From NCBI GenBank assembly GCA_015222065.1, contig JADFUQ010000174.1, positions 1 through 25,139 on the forward strand: a DNA stretch of 25,139 nt. The letters run 5' to 3'. A program made the translations under genes and the position numbers. Of this stretch, positions 1-7,679 are shown in pieces (within the stretch, counting starts at the first letter, position 1; each line of letters begins with the position of its first letter). The notes beneath the pieces are model-generated. The model saw only the letters and a list, made by a program, of their open reading frames with translations, made no database searches and was not told the origin of the DNA. This DNA comes from Bacteroidota bacterium (lineage in GTDB: Bacteria > Bacteroidota > Bacteroidia > Bacteroidales > VadinHA17).

Positions 1-102
1 GTTTAAATTTTACCAGATCCATTTAGTGATATAAAAAAGGCAGAGAATTTACAATTAAAAAAAATAATGTCTGTCTATAAAGCCAAACAAATTTTGAATT
101 AA
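1..102 (+). other. Possible 3' tail of an upstream gene
   Basis: Frame 1 is open from base 7 to the TAA at 100-102 and reads like protein (ILPDPFSDIKKAENLQLKKI, then MSVYKAKQILN), but an in-frame TAA at 4-6 precedes it, so it cannot be a simple continuation from outside the window. The other two forward frames stop at 26 and 34. The last 12 codons lie inside the left end of the repeat starting at base 65, so the tail may have been rewritten by repeat insertion. The parent gene cannot be identified from this piece. Confidence 0.2.
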
Positions 103-195
103 AGCCCCCCATACAGTCAGTGACTGCACAGGGGTGCTTGTTTTTTGTGATTTTTACTATTTATTTACGCTTTCAGACTTTATAAACGGGCTCTA
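65..195. repeat. MITE-like repeat family A, copy 1 (131 bp)
   Basis: The left end reads TAATGTCTGTCTATAAAG (65-82). The right end, read on the minus strand from 195, is TAGAGCCCGTTTATAAAG. These are imperfect terminal inverted repeats and match the ends of the copy at 23402-23695. Inside the left end AAGCCAAACA and ATTTTGAAT are shared, and GGTGCTTGTTTTTTGT near the middle is identical in both copies. No protein is encoded. The 131-bp length and lack of coding content suggest a non-autonomous mobile or REP-like element. Confidence 0.6.
104..147 (+). terminator. Hairpin plus T-tract, probable terminator
   Basis: Bases 104-137 can fold with a C-run pairing to GGGG and an inner stem of CAGTCA against TGACTG. 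A T-rich stretch (139-147, six T in a row) follows. This is the form of an intrinsic terminator and would end transcription coming from the left edge. It lies inside repeat copy 1, so the element may carry its own terminator. Confidence 0.45.
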
Positions 196-233
196 AATAG
201 TCTGATTAATAACAGATAAAAAAGGTTTAAGTT

Positions 234-1883
234 ATGATCAAGGAAACTCTAATTGGCTACATCGAAGACAGCATTAAAAAAAATTGGGAAATAAGATGTT
301 TTTCAGATTATCAGGGTGGAAGTTATTCCTTTCAGGAAGTTGCAGAACAGATTGCCAGATTGCATATTGCTTTTGAAAAGGCGGGGATTATAAAAGGAGA
401 TAAGATAGCACTTTACGGTAAAAATTCATCAAATTGGGCAATATCGTTTCTTGCAGTTGTAACATATGGTGGTATTATTGTGCCGATTTTAGCAGATTTT
501 AAACCGGATGATGTTCATCATATTGTTAATCATTCCGATTCGCTATTATTGTTTTCAGGAGAACAACTGTACGAAAAGCTGGATGGTACGAAAATGGGAA
601 ATATTAAATGCGTGTTCTCTTTAACTGATTTCTCTGCCCTTGAGTGCAGGGACGAAAAACTGCATAAGGTAATTACGGATATTAATAAAATATTTAAAGA
701 AAAGTATAAAGAAAAATTTAACCCCGATAATGTTTACTGTGCTGAGGTTTCGAACAAAGAACTTGCGGTAATAAGTTATACATCAGGCACAACCGGTTTT
801 TCAAAAGGGGTAATGCTTCCACATAACAGTCTTGCTGCAAATGTACGGTTCGCGCATAATAATATGCCGCTTAAACCGGGAGATCCGATTGTTTCATTCC
901 TGCCACTGGCACACACCTACGGATGTGTTTTTGAATTTCTCTTCCCTTTTACTCTGGGTTGTCATATTACCTTTCTCACCAAGACCCTGTCACCACAAAT
1001 TATTATTAAAGCTTTCGAAGAAATCCGCCCCACTCTTATACTTTCAGTCCCTCTTGTGATAGAAAAAATTTATAAAAAACAAGTATTACCGGCAATAACA
1101 AAATTCCCCTTAAATGTGCTTTTAAAAACACCACTGTTAAGAAAAATGATATTATTAAAGCTGAGAGGTAAATTAAGTCATGCATTTGGAGGAAATTTCC
1201 ATGAAGTTATCATAGGCGGTGCGGCATTGAACAAAGAAGCTGAAGAATTTTTTAGAAAAATAAAATTCAAATATACTGTAGGCTATGGAATGACAGAATG
1301 TGGTCCGTTGATAAGTTATGCATCATGGGATACTTTTGAACTTGGGTCTGCAGGACGGTCGGTGGATACACTGGAAGTAAAAATAAATTCAGATGATCCC
1401 GAAAATGAGGTTGGAGAAATTATGCTGAGAGGGGAAAATGTGATGGATGGTTATTATAAAAACGAAGAAGCAACAAGAGAGGTGATAGATGAAAAAGGAT
1501 GGTTGCATACAGGTGATCTGGGTCTTATGGATAAGGAGAAAAATATCTTTATAAAAGGCAGAAGCAAAAGTATGATACTTGGACCATCAGGAAAAAACAT
1601 TTATCCCGAAGAAATAGAATCTGTAATAAACAATATGTATTATGTTCTTGAATCAGTTGTTGTTTCAAGAAAGGATAAAATAATTGCTTTAATATGTCCG
1701 GATAAGGATGCAATAGAAAAGAATAATATTGGAGAAAAGGAACTGGGACAAATTTTAGACCAGTACTGGAAACAGGCTAATCAAATTATACCGGAATTTA
1801 TGAATATCTCAAAATTTGAACACCATCCTGATGAATTTATTAAAACGCCAAAGCGAAGTATAAAACGGTATTTGTATAAATGA
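234..1883 (+). CDS. AMP-dependent acyl-CoA synthetase (long-chain fatty acid CoA ligase type)
   Basis: A 549-residue member of the ANL adenylating superfamily, expected to activate a carboxylic acid with ATP and transfer it to CoA in the cytoplasm. The phosphate-binding loop ISYTSGTTGFSKG starts at residue 180. GYGMTE is at 350-355, HTGDLG at 425-430 and the hinge KGRSK near 442. The C-terminus has the basic KTPKRSIKR segment that carries the usual catalytic lysine. Length and motif order are those of bacterial long-chain acyl-CoA ligases; the substrate cannot be read from the sequence. The ATG at 234 gives a natural N-terminus, without a clear Shine-Dalgarno site. It lies 152 bp upstream of ispD in the same direction. 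That gap holds nothing recognisable, so co-transcription is possible but not shown. Confidence 0.9.
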   Translation: MIKETLIGYIEDSIKKNWEIRCFSDYQGGSYSFQEVAEQIARLHIAFEKAGIIKGDKIALYGKNSSNWAISFLAVVTYGGIIVPILADFKPDDVHHIVNHSDSLLLFSGEQLYEKLDGTKMGNIKCVFSLTDFSALECRDEKLHKVITDINKIFKEKYKEKFNPDNVYCAEVSNKELAVISYTSGTTGFSKGVMLPHNSLAANVRFAHNNMPLKPGDPIVSFLPLAHTYGCVFEFLFPFTLGCHITFLTKTLSPQIIIKAFEEIRPTLILSVPLVIEKIYKKQVLPAITKFPLNVLLKTPLLRKMILLKLRGKLSHAFGGNFHEVIIGGAALNKEAEEFFRKIKFKYTVGYGMTECGPLISYASWDTFELGSAGRSVDTLEVKINSDDPENEVGEIMLRGENVMDGYYKNEEATREVIDEKGWLHTGDLGLMDKEKNIFIKGRSKSMILGPSGKNIYPEEIESVINNMYYVLESVVVSRKDKIIALICPDKDAIEKNNIGEKELGQILDQYWKQANQIIPEFMNISKFEHHPDEFIKTPKRSIKRYLYK

Positions 1884-2035
1884 TATTAACAATAAATAGT
1901 TAATATTTAAATTAATCATTGTTGCGATTAATATAAAAAGAAATAATATTTGTAAGTCTTCGCTTATTAAAACTAAAACTTTTGCAATTATTAATCAGAT
2001 ACCAGTTTTATTTAACATAATATTATGGAATAAAA

Positions 2036-2734
2036 ATGCGAAAAAGTGAAACAGAAAAATTTGCTGTTATTGTTGCCGGAGGTATTGGTAAACGGATGAA
2101 ATCGGAATTGCCTAAGCAATTTATGAAACTGGCAGATCAGCCGGTAATGTTACATACACTTCGTGTTTTCCATGAATTTGACAGGAAATTGAAAATTATT
2201 ATTGTTTTACACGACGGTTATTATAATATATGGAACTCTATTTGTAAGGAATACTCGTGTTCTATTCCTCACAAAATTATTAAAGGGGGGAAAACAAGAT
2301 TTGATTCTGTTAAAAACGGACTGGGAGCTATAAATAATGATAATGGATTTGTTGCTATACACGATGCAGTAAGACCCCTGGTGAATATAAATACTATTTC
2401 AAGATGTTTTAATAGTGCAATAAAGTACGGAAATGCCATTCCGGCTGTAACCCCAGGCGATTCGGTGCGGATAAACCTTCCTAATGCGAATAAATCTGTT
2501 GATAGAGAAAAAGTTCTTTTGATTCAAACCCCACAGGTGTTTTCCGTTGCACGGATAAAAAAGGCATATATGCAAGAATACAAATCGGATTTTACAGATG
2601 ATGCAATTGTATTTGAGACCTGTGGTGAAAAAATAAACATTGTTAAGGGAGATGTACTCAATATAAAATTAACCACTCCCATTGATCTGGAATTTGCCGA
2701 AACAGTGCTGAAGCAACGCGACAGGAAAGAGTGA
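2036..2734 (+). CDS. ispD: 2-C-methyl-D-erythritol 4-phosphate cytidylyltransferase
   Basis: A 232-residue protein that transfers CMP from CTP to methylerythritol 4-phosphate, the third step of the MEP isoprenoid pathway. The nucleotide-binding start VIVAGGIGKRM is followed by PKQF. R20 and K27 sit at the same positions as the catalytic R20 and K27 of E. coli IspD. AIHDAVRPLV carries the metal-binding aspartate, DREKVLLIQTPQVF is the substrate-side motif, and NIKLTTPIDLEFAE is the family C-terminus. Length is normal. The ATG at 2036 fits the usual N-terminus. A nested palindromic element starts about 60 bp after the stop and may act as terminator. Confidence 0.94.
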   Translation: MRKSETEKFAVIVAGGIGKRMKSELPKQFMKLADQPVMLHTLRVFHEFDRKLKIIIVLHDGYYNIWNSICKEYSCSIPHKIIKGGKTRFDSVKNGLGAINNDNGFVAIHDAVRPLVNINTISRCFNSAIKYGNAIPAVTPGDSVRINLPNANKSVDREKVLLIQTPQVFSVARIKKAYMQEYKSDFTDDAIVFETCGEKINIVKGDVLNIKLTTPIDLEFAETVLKQRDRKE

Positions 2735-2792
2735 AGAAGAATACAAATCATGCGAATTAAAACGAATTACGCTAATATTTTACGAAAAGCCA

Positions 2793-2970
2793 GGAGAGAT
2801 TGCTTCACTTCGTTCGCAAAATCCGTATACTTATTATGCTTTAAAGATTCCCAAACCCCGTCAGCGGTTCCAAACCCTGACGGTGGTTTGTTATGAAGAA
2901 TACGGTTTTAATCTTATTTTATTGGTTAAAAAAGGATTTTGCGAGGAGCGAAGCGACGAAGCAATCTCCC
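2793..2970. repeat. Nested palindromic intergenic element (about 178 bp)
   Basis: The left arm (2793-2824) and right arm (2932-2969) are near-complementary; both contain AGATTGCTTC and CGCAAAATCC or its complement. Further in, CCGTAT (2823-2828) pairs with ATACGG (2900-2905). At the centre CCGTCAG (2858-2864) pairs with CTGACGG (2877-2883). The whole can fold as one long interrupted stem. It encodes no credible protein. It resembles the short palindromic repeats common in Bacteroidota intergenic DNA and would serve as terminator after ispD. Confidence 0.65.
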
Positions 2971-2999
2971 AAGAACAACCGAAATGCCAAATAGTTTAA

Positions 3000-3243
3000 T
3001 CACTCAGGAGGTTCATCAACATTGAAATCAAAATCTTTGCACATGCAATATTCGGATGGGAAGGGACATTTTTTTGGATCGTATTCGCAAAACTCAACAC
3101 CAATAACTCCTTCACTAACCCAGTTTATGGGTTTGTCAAAGTAAAAATTCATTCTCCTCAGATAATTCCAGATATGGTTTTGCAGGCAGGTTTTTTGCGG
3201 CTTGTTGCATGTCTTCTATCAGGTTGGTCAGGTATTTTATCAT
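3000..3243 (-). pseudogene. Small Cys-rich protein split into two overlapping frames
   Basis: Two short frames follow the broken gene upstream. The first (3243-3136, 35 aa, starts MIKYLTNLIEDMQQAAKNLP) begins in an ATGA overlap with the preceding stop. The second (3152-3000, 50 aa) starts MNFYFDKPINWVSEG and ends with a Cys-rich stretch, KKCPFPSEYCMCKDFDFN. They overlap in different frames around the T-run at 3142-3146. Together they look like the N- and C-terminal ends of one small protein with a frameshift and perhaps a missing middle. A real pair of tiny coupled genes is possible but less likely. Function unknown; the spacing of the three cysteines could bind metal. Confidence 0.4.
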
Positions 3244-3719
3244 AGATTTATTTTTAATCCTTTATAGGTTAAAAAATGTCCCGTTAGGGACATTATATTG
3301 GTAAAAAATAAGAATCCGCCGTATTTAAGTGCCGTTAGGCACGAAATAATTTTTGCCAGATTTATCCATTCGGCAATCCTTTCATAAGCTACCCTGCCCC
3401 GTTGGGTTGTAATAGTCTTTAAAGCTTTGTTTTTGATAGTTTCAAAACAAAAATCGGGATATTCTTCAAGAATGGGACTGATGAGTTTGTTAAAATCCCA
3501 GGAGTCGATATTATCAGTTACCAGTTGTTTAATATCAGAGTACCTATTTTCATCTTCAAGTATTTTTACAATGAAAGGTTTGTTATAAATGTGTTTTTCC
3601 AACAGCTCCTGTTTTTCGGCTGTGCTTAACAGGTTTTTAATTTTTCGGTAAAATACAATTTTGTTATCCTTTACAGTAAGTTCAAAAAAAACATCTTTAT
3701 AAAGTTTCTCATCAACCAC
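3240..3719 (-). pseudogene. C-terminal part of a frameshifted helical protein, tail replaced by repeat
   Basis: The frame continues the protein encoded at 3725-4645. Upstream of the GTG that could start it, it is already open through EDKYHWAIFLQDKVNEV, which follows naturally on ELFYK of the other frame. A single-base shift near 3763-3775 therefore separates the two halves. The protein sequence is helical and ends in a conserved-looking RGRVAYERIAEWINLAK. After that the frame runs into the REP-like hairpin pair (3276-3342), which encodes the unrelated tail CLTALKYGGFLFF and beyond. By pattern it resembles the C-terminal helical region that follows the zinc finger in bacterial SWIM-domain proteins; this is a weak, memory-based likeness. 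The gene is probably inactive. Confidence 0.5.
3276..3342. repeat. REP-like doublet of two GTTA-loop hairpins
   Basis: ATGTCCC-GTTA-GGGACAT (3276-3293) and GTGCC-GTTA-GGCAC (3329-3342) are perfect hairpins with the same four-base loop, about 35 bp apart. They replace the 3' end of the coding frame on the minus strand. Paired palindromes of this kind are typical of REP/BIME elements moved by RAYT-type transposases; no such transposase is in the window. Confidence 0.6.
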
Positions 3720-3724
3720 TTCAT

Positions 3725-4645
3725 TTACTTTATCCTGCAGGAATATAGCCCAATGGTATTTATCCTCTTATAAAACAACTCTTTTGCAGTCATTGTAAAA
3801 ACAACAATATCCTTTTCAAGATAGTATTTGAGCAGTTCTTCGGCCACTTTGTTGTCGGATAAATAATATGCTTTAGCACTTTTCAACCAATTATCAGACT
3901 TACCACATAACTTATTCAGAAGTAATACAAGCTGGGGCAGGAATTTATTTTCAACTTTTGAATCTTCCAATAAATGGAGGATTGTTTCCGGATTTTCCGA
4001 TTTCTCTGCCAAAGCAATCAATACCGGTTCAAAATATCGAAGATAACTTTCATTTCCGGGATTTTCTTTTTCACAATATTCAAGGAAAAGGTTGAAAGAA
4101 CCGAATATTGAATGCTCATTTATTGCAGCCTGTTTTATTTTTTTTATATAATATTTCATTAATTCTTCATGCTGCTCTACCAAAAACTCATTCGGATCGC
4201 CCAGGCTTTCTATCGTATCGTTAATTTCACTGTTCAGGCTTGCTTCATACGCTCCAATCAGCATAGCCAGTCCTGTTTCTATCTTCTGACCGATAATTGT
4301 ATCGATAAGGGAATTCTGCCAGAACCTGTAAATAGCTTCTATTTCCTGTTCGGCAGCCTCCTGATAATGCTCCCATTCTTCCATATAGCCGTCGTGTGAT
4401 GGATTGTAACTATCCAAATCAGGGTTTTCAACATCAATTATTTCAAGTTCTTTCCTATATTCCTGCTCATATTTTTTAATAACGGAAACAAACATCTCGT
4501 ACACGGGAGTTTTATCGGATTTACCCTGGGTTTCCACATAATTGATAAATTCGTCTTTTAACTTTTTGTTATGTTCCAAAATGGCAAACAAAAAATCAAG
4601 TTTTGTTTTATCTGTTGCTTTATTAAATATTTCTTTAAAATTCAT
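3725..4645 (-). CDS. Hypothetical helical protein, N-terminal part of a frameshifted gene
   Basis: A 306-residue, charged, helix-rich sequence without signal peptide or membrane segment. It begins MNFKEIFNKATDKTKLDFLFAILEHNKKLKDEF when read in two pieces, and shows leucine- and glutamate-rich helices throughout. The last about 15 residues (from RINTIGL) are out of frame. The natural reading continues in the next frame to give a product of roughly 470 residues together with 3240-3719. The layout recalls the helical part of SWIM-zinc-finger proteins but no SWIM motif (CxCx..CxH) is visible, so the family is unproven. The break can be a true mutation or a sequencing error in the AAGAGGATAAATA context. 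The damaged 3' end and the broken neighbour favour real decay. Confidence 0.5.
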   Translation of the reverse strand: MNFKEIFNKATDKTKLDFLFAILEHNKKLKDEFINYVETQGKSDKTPVYEMFVSVIKKYEQEYRKELEIIDVENPDLDSYNPSHDGYMEEWEHYQEAAEQEIEAIYRFWQNSLIDTIIGQKIETGLAMLIGAYEASLNSEINDTIESLGDPNEFLVEQHEELMKYYIKKIKQAAINEHSIFGSFNLFLEYCEKENPGNESYLRYFEPVLIALAEKSENPETILHLLEDSKVENKFLPQLVLLLNKLCGKSDNWLKSAKAYYLSDNKVAEELLKYYLEKDIVVFTMTAKELFYKRINTIGLYSCRIK

Positions 4646-4820
4646 TTTTTTACTATTATGGGAATTCTCTATCTGGCATGCTTTTATTAATCTGATTAAT
4701 TCATAAGAACATAGCTTAACAAAGTAATAAAAAGGTTAATACTATTTAAACAAAATCTAATCCATACCATTTATTATAAAAATTATTCCTGAACATTATG
4801 GTGAAATGATTCATCTCTCC

Positions 4821-6212
4821 TTATTTTTTACTTAACCAATACATCTCAATCTGTTCCAATGTCTTGCCTTTAGTTTCAGGAACCAGTTTCCAGGTGATTA
4901 GTATTGCCGGGATACACATTAAAGCAAACAGCCAAAATGTTCCCTGCGGACTTATATTTTCCAATAACCAGGGCACCGATTGCCCAATAATATAAGTACC
5001 CACCCATAACGAAAACGTGGCAATGGACATGGCCCTTCCGCGAATGTATGTTGGATATATCTCTGAGAGCAGTGTCCAGATTACGGGACCAAACGAAAAG
5101 GCAAAGAAGGCGATATAGCAAAGTATTAAAATTAATAATCCGATACTGTTCTCATTTCCGGTCTGAAAAAGAAAACCAATCGTAACAAGAAACAGCATCA
5201 TACCTGAACTACCGGTAATCAGTAATGGTTTTCGTCCTAATTTATCGATTTTCCAGATCGCAATTAATGTAAAGAGAACATTTATAGACCCGATGATTAC
5301 CTGACTGTTTAAGGAATGACCGATACCAAATCCGGCACTTTCAAAAATACGGGGACCATAGTAGATGATGGCGTTAATTCCTGTTAATTGGGATAAAATT
5401 GCCAGGGTGATACCAATAAAAAGTGCCAATCGCAGTCCCGGCTGTAGTAGTTGACGAAACGAACCTGTTTCCCGGGTCAGCACTTTCTGTATTCCCTTCA
5501 CCTCTTGTTCTGCCGTTTCGCTGCCTGCTATACGGGTAAGTATCGTTTGTGCTTTTTCAGGATGACCCTTTGTAATTAGCCATCTTGGGCTCCTGGGGAC
5601 AAAGAACAAAAGAAAGAAAAACAGCAGGGCAGGAATTGTTTCGGAACCAAACATTGCCCGCCAGACATCTTGAACGAAAATCCAGTGGAAAAATCCCTGG
5701 TCGGGCAAAGAAAAATTTTGGGAAATTGATAAAATAAAAGCATTGACGAAATAAGCACAAAGGATTCCGATAGTAATGGCAAATTGATACAGGGACACTA
5801 ACCGTCCCCTCAGTTCCGGTGGGGAAATTTCCGAGATGTATAAAGGAGATACCATTGAAGCGATACCAACGCCCAGTCCTCCAATCAGTCGAAAAGTAAT
5901 GAGAAGAAACTGTTCTTGCAAAACCATGCATCCGATGGCAGAGATAGTGAATAGTAAAGCTGAGATAAAAAGAATTTTCTTCCTGCCGAATGTATCGGAC
6001 AAAATGCCGGCAAACGCCACGCCAATAATACAGCCTAACAAAGCCGATCCGACAAACCAGCCTTCCATAACAACATTCATCATGAATTGTGTTTTTATAA
6101 AACTAATTGTTCCTGAAATCACAGCCGTATCATAGCCAAAGAGAAAACCGCCTAAGGCTGAAACAAGACAAATGAAAGTGAGATAACGTGTATTTCTTTT
6201 TTGAGCAGACAT
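4821..6212 (-). CDS. MFS sugar porter (D-xylose/glucose H+ symporter type)
   Basis: A 463-residue, twelve-helix transporter of the sugar porter family, expected to import a monosaccharide with protons across the inner membrane. Diagnostic motifs are GYDTAVISG in helix 1, DTFGRKK and DKLGRKPLL in the two cytoplasmic 2-3 loops, ELRGRLVSLYQ, QLTGINAIIYYGP in helix 7, EIYPTYIRGRAMS and PETKGKTLEQIE at the end. The canonical PESPRWL is PRSPRWL here (R207 in place of Glu), which is unusual. The start MSAQKRN is preceded by AGGAAAAT. It lies downstream of a secreted-protein remnant and a UroD-family gene on the same strand. They may once have formed a substrate-specific catabolic cluster. Confidence 0.92.
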   Translation of the reverse strand: MSAQKRNTRYLTFICLVSALGGFLFGYDTAVISGTISFIKTQFMMNVVMEGWFVGSALLGCIIGVAFAGILSDTFGRKKILFISALLFTISAIGCMVLQEQFLLITFRLIGGLGVGIASMVSPLYISEISPPELRGRLVSLYQFAITIGILCAYFVNAFILSISQNFSLPDQGFFHWIFVQDVWRAMFGSETIPALLFFFLLFFVPRSPRWLITKGHPEKAQTILTRIAGSETAEQEVKGIQKVLTRETGSFRQLLQPGLRLALFIGITLAILSQLTGINAIIYYGPRIFESAGFGIGHSLNSQVIIGSINVLFTLIAIWKIDKLGRKPLLITGSSGMMLFLVTIGFLFQTGNENSIGLLILILCYIAFFAFSFGPVIWTLLSEIYPTYIRGRAMSIATFSLWVGTYIIGQSVPWLLENISPQGTFWLFALMCIPAILITWKLVPETKGKTLEQIEMYWLSKK

Positions 6213-6256
6213 TTTATTTTCCTGATTTAATAATAGTTAAACTTTGATCGAATACT

Positions 6257-6472
6257 TTAAATCATTAATGAACAAAAACACCAGCCGGTATTACTTGTTT
6301 TGTAATTCCCATTAAATAGTAATACTTGCTGATCATTGAAGTTCATTCTTTCCCTGGGCATTGCCAGCATTTCAGGGGTTAATAGTACATTTTCGTTTTG
6401 GGCGAATAATTTTCCTGACAAAGAAAATCCTATCACAATAGTTAAAACAAGTAAATATTTCTTTTATCTCAT
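6257..6472 (-). pseudogene. Remnant of a secreted protein (signal peptide plus about 45 residues)
   Basis: Read from the ATG at 6472, the third codon is TAA (6466-6464). After that the frame stays open for 68 codons and begins with a clear signal peptide, KKYLLVLTIVIGFSLSG then KLFAQ, with a probable cleavage after FA. The mature start is QNENVLLTPEMLAMPRERMN. The frame ends at 6257. One missing base after ATGAGA would restore MRIKKYLL, so the reading was probably broken by a small deletion and then truncated. It resembles the export start of Bacteroidota hydrolases, but too little remains to name a family. Only about 45 bp separate it from the sugar transporter gene. Confidence 0.5.
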
Positions 6473-6500
6473 TTTTTGTTTCAATTCATTTTCAACGGAA

Positions 6501-7658
6501 TTAATAAACACATTTCTTAGCTTCATCGGCGAATGCTTGAATTAAATTTAAATCAGCATAAAAAAAATGATCTGAAGGTGACAATATATATCCGCCACCT
6601 TCTCCGGCTTCTTCAAAACATCTTCGCACTTCTTTTCTGGTATCTTTTGTTGAACAGTTTTGAAAAAAATTAACCTGATCAAATCCACCTATCATGCATA
6701 CTTTATTGCCTAAGCGTTTTTTCGCTTCTGCTAAATTTGTATCCCCACCCATAGCAGGAGGAGTAAAGGTTTCCATTGCATCGGGGTTCATTGCGGCAAT
6801 ATCCTCCAATATCGGCATCATACCGCCACAAGTATGATAAACAATTCTTTGTCCGGCTTGATGGGCCAAATCAATTAATTTTGCATCATAGGGTGCTACG
6901 AATGTGTTAAAAATATCCGGTGAAATAACTGTTGTAGAAGCATCTCCACCGCCTAATTCTAATATATCATATCTTGCGCCTTTAAGAGATTGGATATAGA
7001 CTTTTTTTCTTAATTGCAATACTTTTAAAAATGTATGTACCCACCCGGGATCATCAAAGGTAGCCATAATTAAATTTTCCATGCCATATAGACAGGCAAA
7101 ATCCTGCCAGCAACCAGGCTGACCAAAACCATCAAAACAACAAATATGGCCTCTTATTAGTTTTCTATTATTATCGTTATTAACAGCATTGTTAATTGTC
7201 TCAACATCACATTTGGGGCTTGTTATATATTTAGCAATAATTTCGATATCATTCTTTTCCTTGATTAAATGTTCTAAGACCCATGTTGTATGTTCATTAG
7301 ATTGTAATATCATGGATAGAGTTTTATCAGGTGTGATAATATTGAATCGCTTTGTTATATAGTCATAACCTTTCAAATCTTCTATTTTAATGCGCCAATC
7401 ATCTGAACAAATTCTTCTTGCCTCAAGAAAACAAATATCTGTATGTGTCGAATCGTAATATTCTCCTTTTGATTCGTCATAAGTATGTGCAATTATCCAA
7501 TGAATCGGATCGAGTCCAAAATGATTAAAGAATTCCTGATCTGTTATACCGTTCATGTATTTATTAAGAAATGAATGCATTACATGATGCGTTGTAACAG
7601 GTAACCGATCGGTTTGTTTTTTATCGATTGCTTTTAAAAATCTTTCTTTTGATGTCAT
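6501..7658 (-). CDS. Uroporphyrinogen decarboxylase family protein (MtaA/CmuA-like)
   Basis: A UroD-fold TIM-barrel protein of about 385 residues. The group includes corrinoid methyltransferases (MtaA, CmuA) and many proteins of unknown role. Sequence signs are MTSKERFLKAIDKKQTDRLPV at the start (given here as family start), VYHTCGG with a His-x-Cys pair (H282 and C284 counted from the upstream ATG) that could bind zinc, then IGGFDQ. The region near the end reads ILSPSDHFF where the corrinoid enzymes usually have a cysteine (SPGC), so the full zinc site of MtaA is not evident. An upstream ATG at 7679 adds seven residues. The ATG at 7658 was chosen because AAGAGG lies nine bases before it. No corrinoid protein or MtaB partner is nearby. 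The real haem enzyme HemE is unlikely given the divergence. Confidence 0.8.
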   Translation of the reverse strand: MTSKERFLKAIDKKQTDRLPVTTHHVMHSFLNKYMNGITDQEFFNHFGLDPIHWIIAHTYDESKGEYYDSTHTDICFLEARRICSDDWRIKIEDLKGYDYITKRFNIITPDKTLSMILQSNEHTTWVLEHLIKEKNDIEIIAKYITSPKCDVETINNAVNNDNNRKLIRGHICCFDGFGQPGCWQDFACLYGMENLIMATFDDPGWVHTFLKVLQLRKKVYIQSLKGARYDILELGGGDASTTVISPDIFNTFVAPYDAKLIDLAHQAGQRIVYHTCGGMMPILEDIAAMNPDAMETFTPPAMGGDTNLAEAKKRLGNKVCMIGGFDQVNFFQNCSTKDTRKEVRRCFEEAGEGGGYILSPSDHFFYADLNLIQAFADEAKKCVY

Positions 7659-7679
7659 ATTTTCGTACCTCTTATTCAT

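Noticed and set aside
2750..2896. A 48-codon plus-strand frame starting MRIKTNYANILRK after ispD
   Set aside because: Most of it is the translated arm of the nested palindromic element, it has no ribosome site and no protein-like pattern beyond the repeat.
4169..4399. Plus-strand open frame opposite the helical protein gene
   Set aside because: It mirrors the real minus-strand coding frame; composition is that of a shadow.
5557..5931. 124-codon minus-strand frame inside the sugar porter
   Set aside because: Same strand but another frame of a gene with all family motifs; no start signal of its own.
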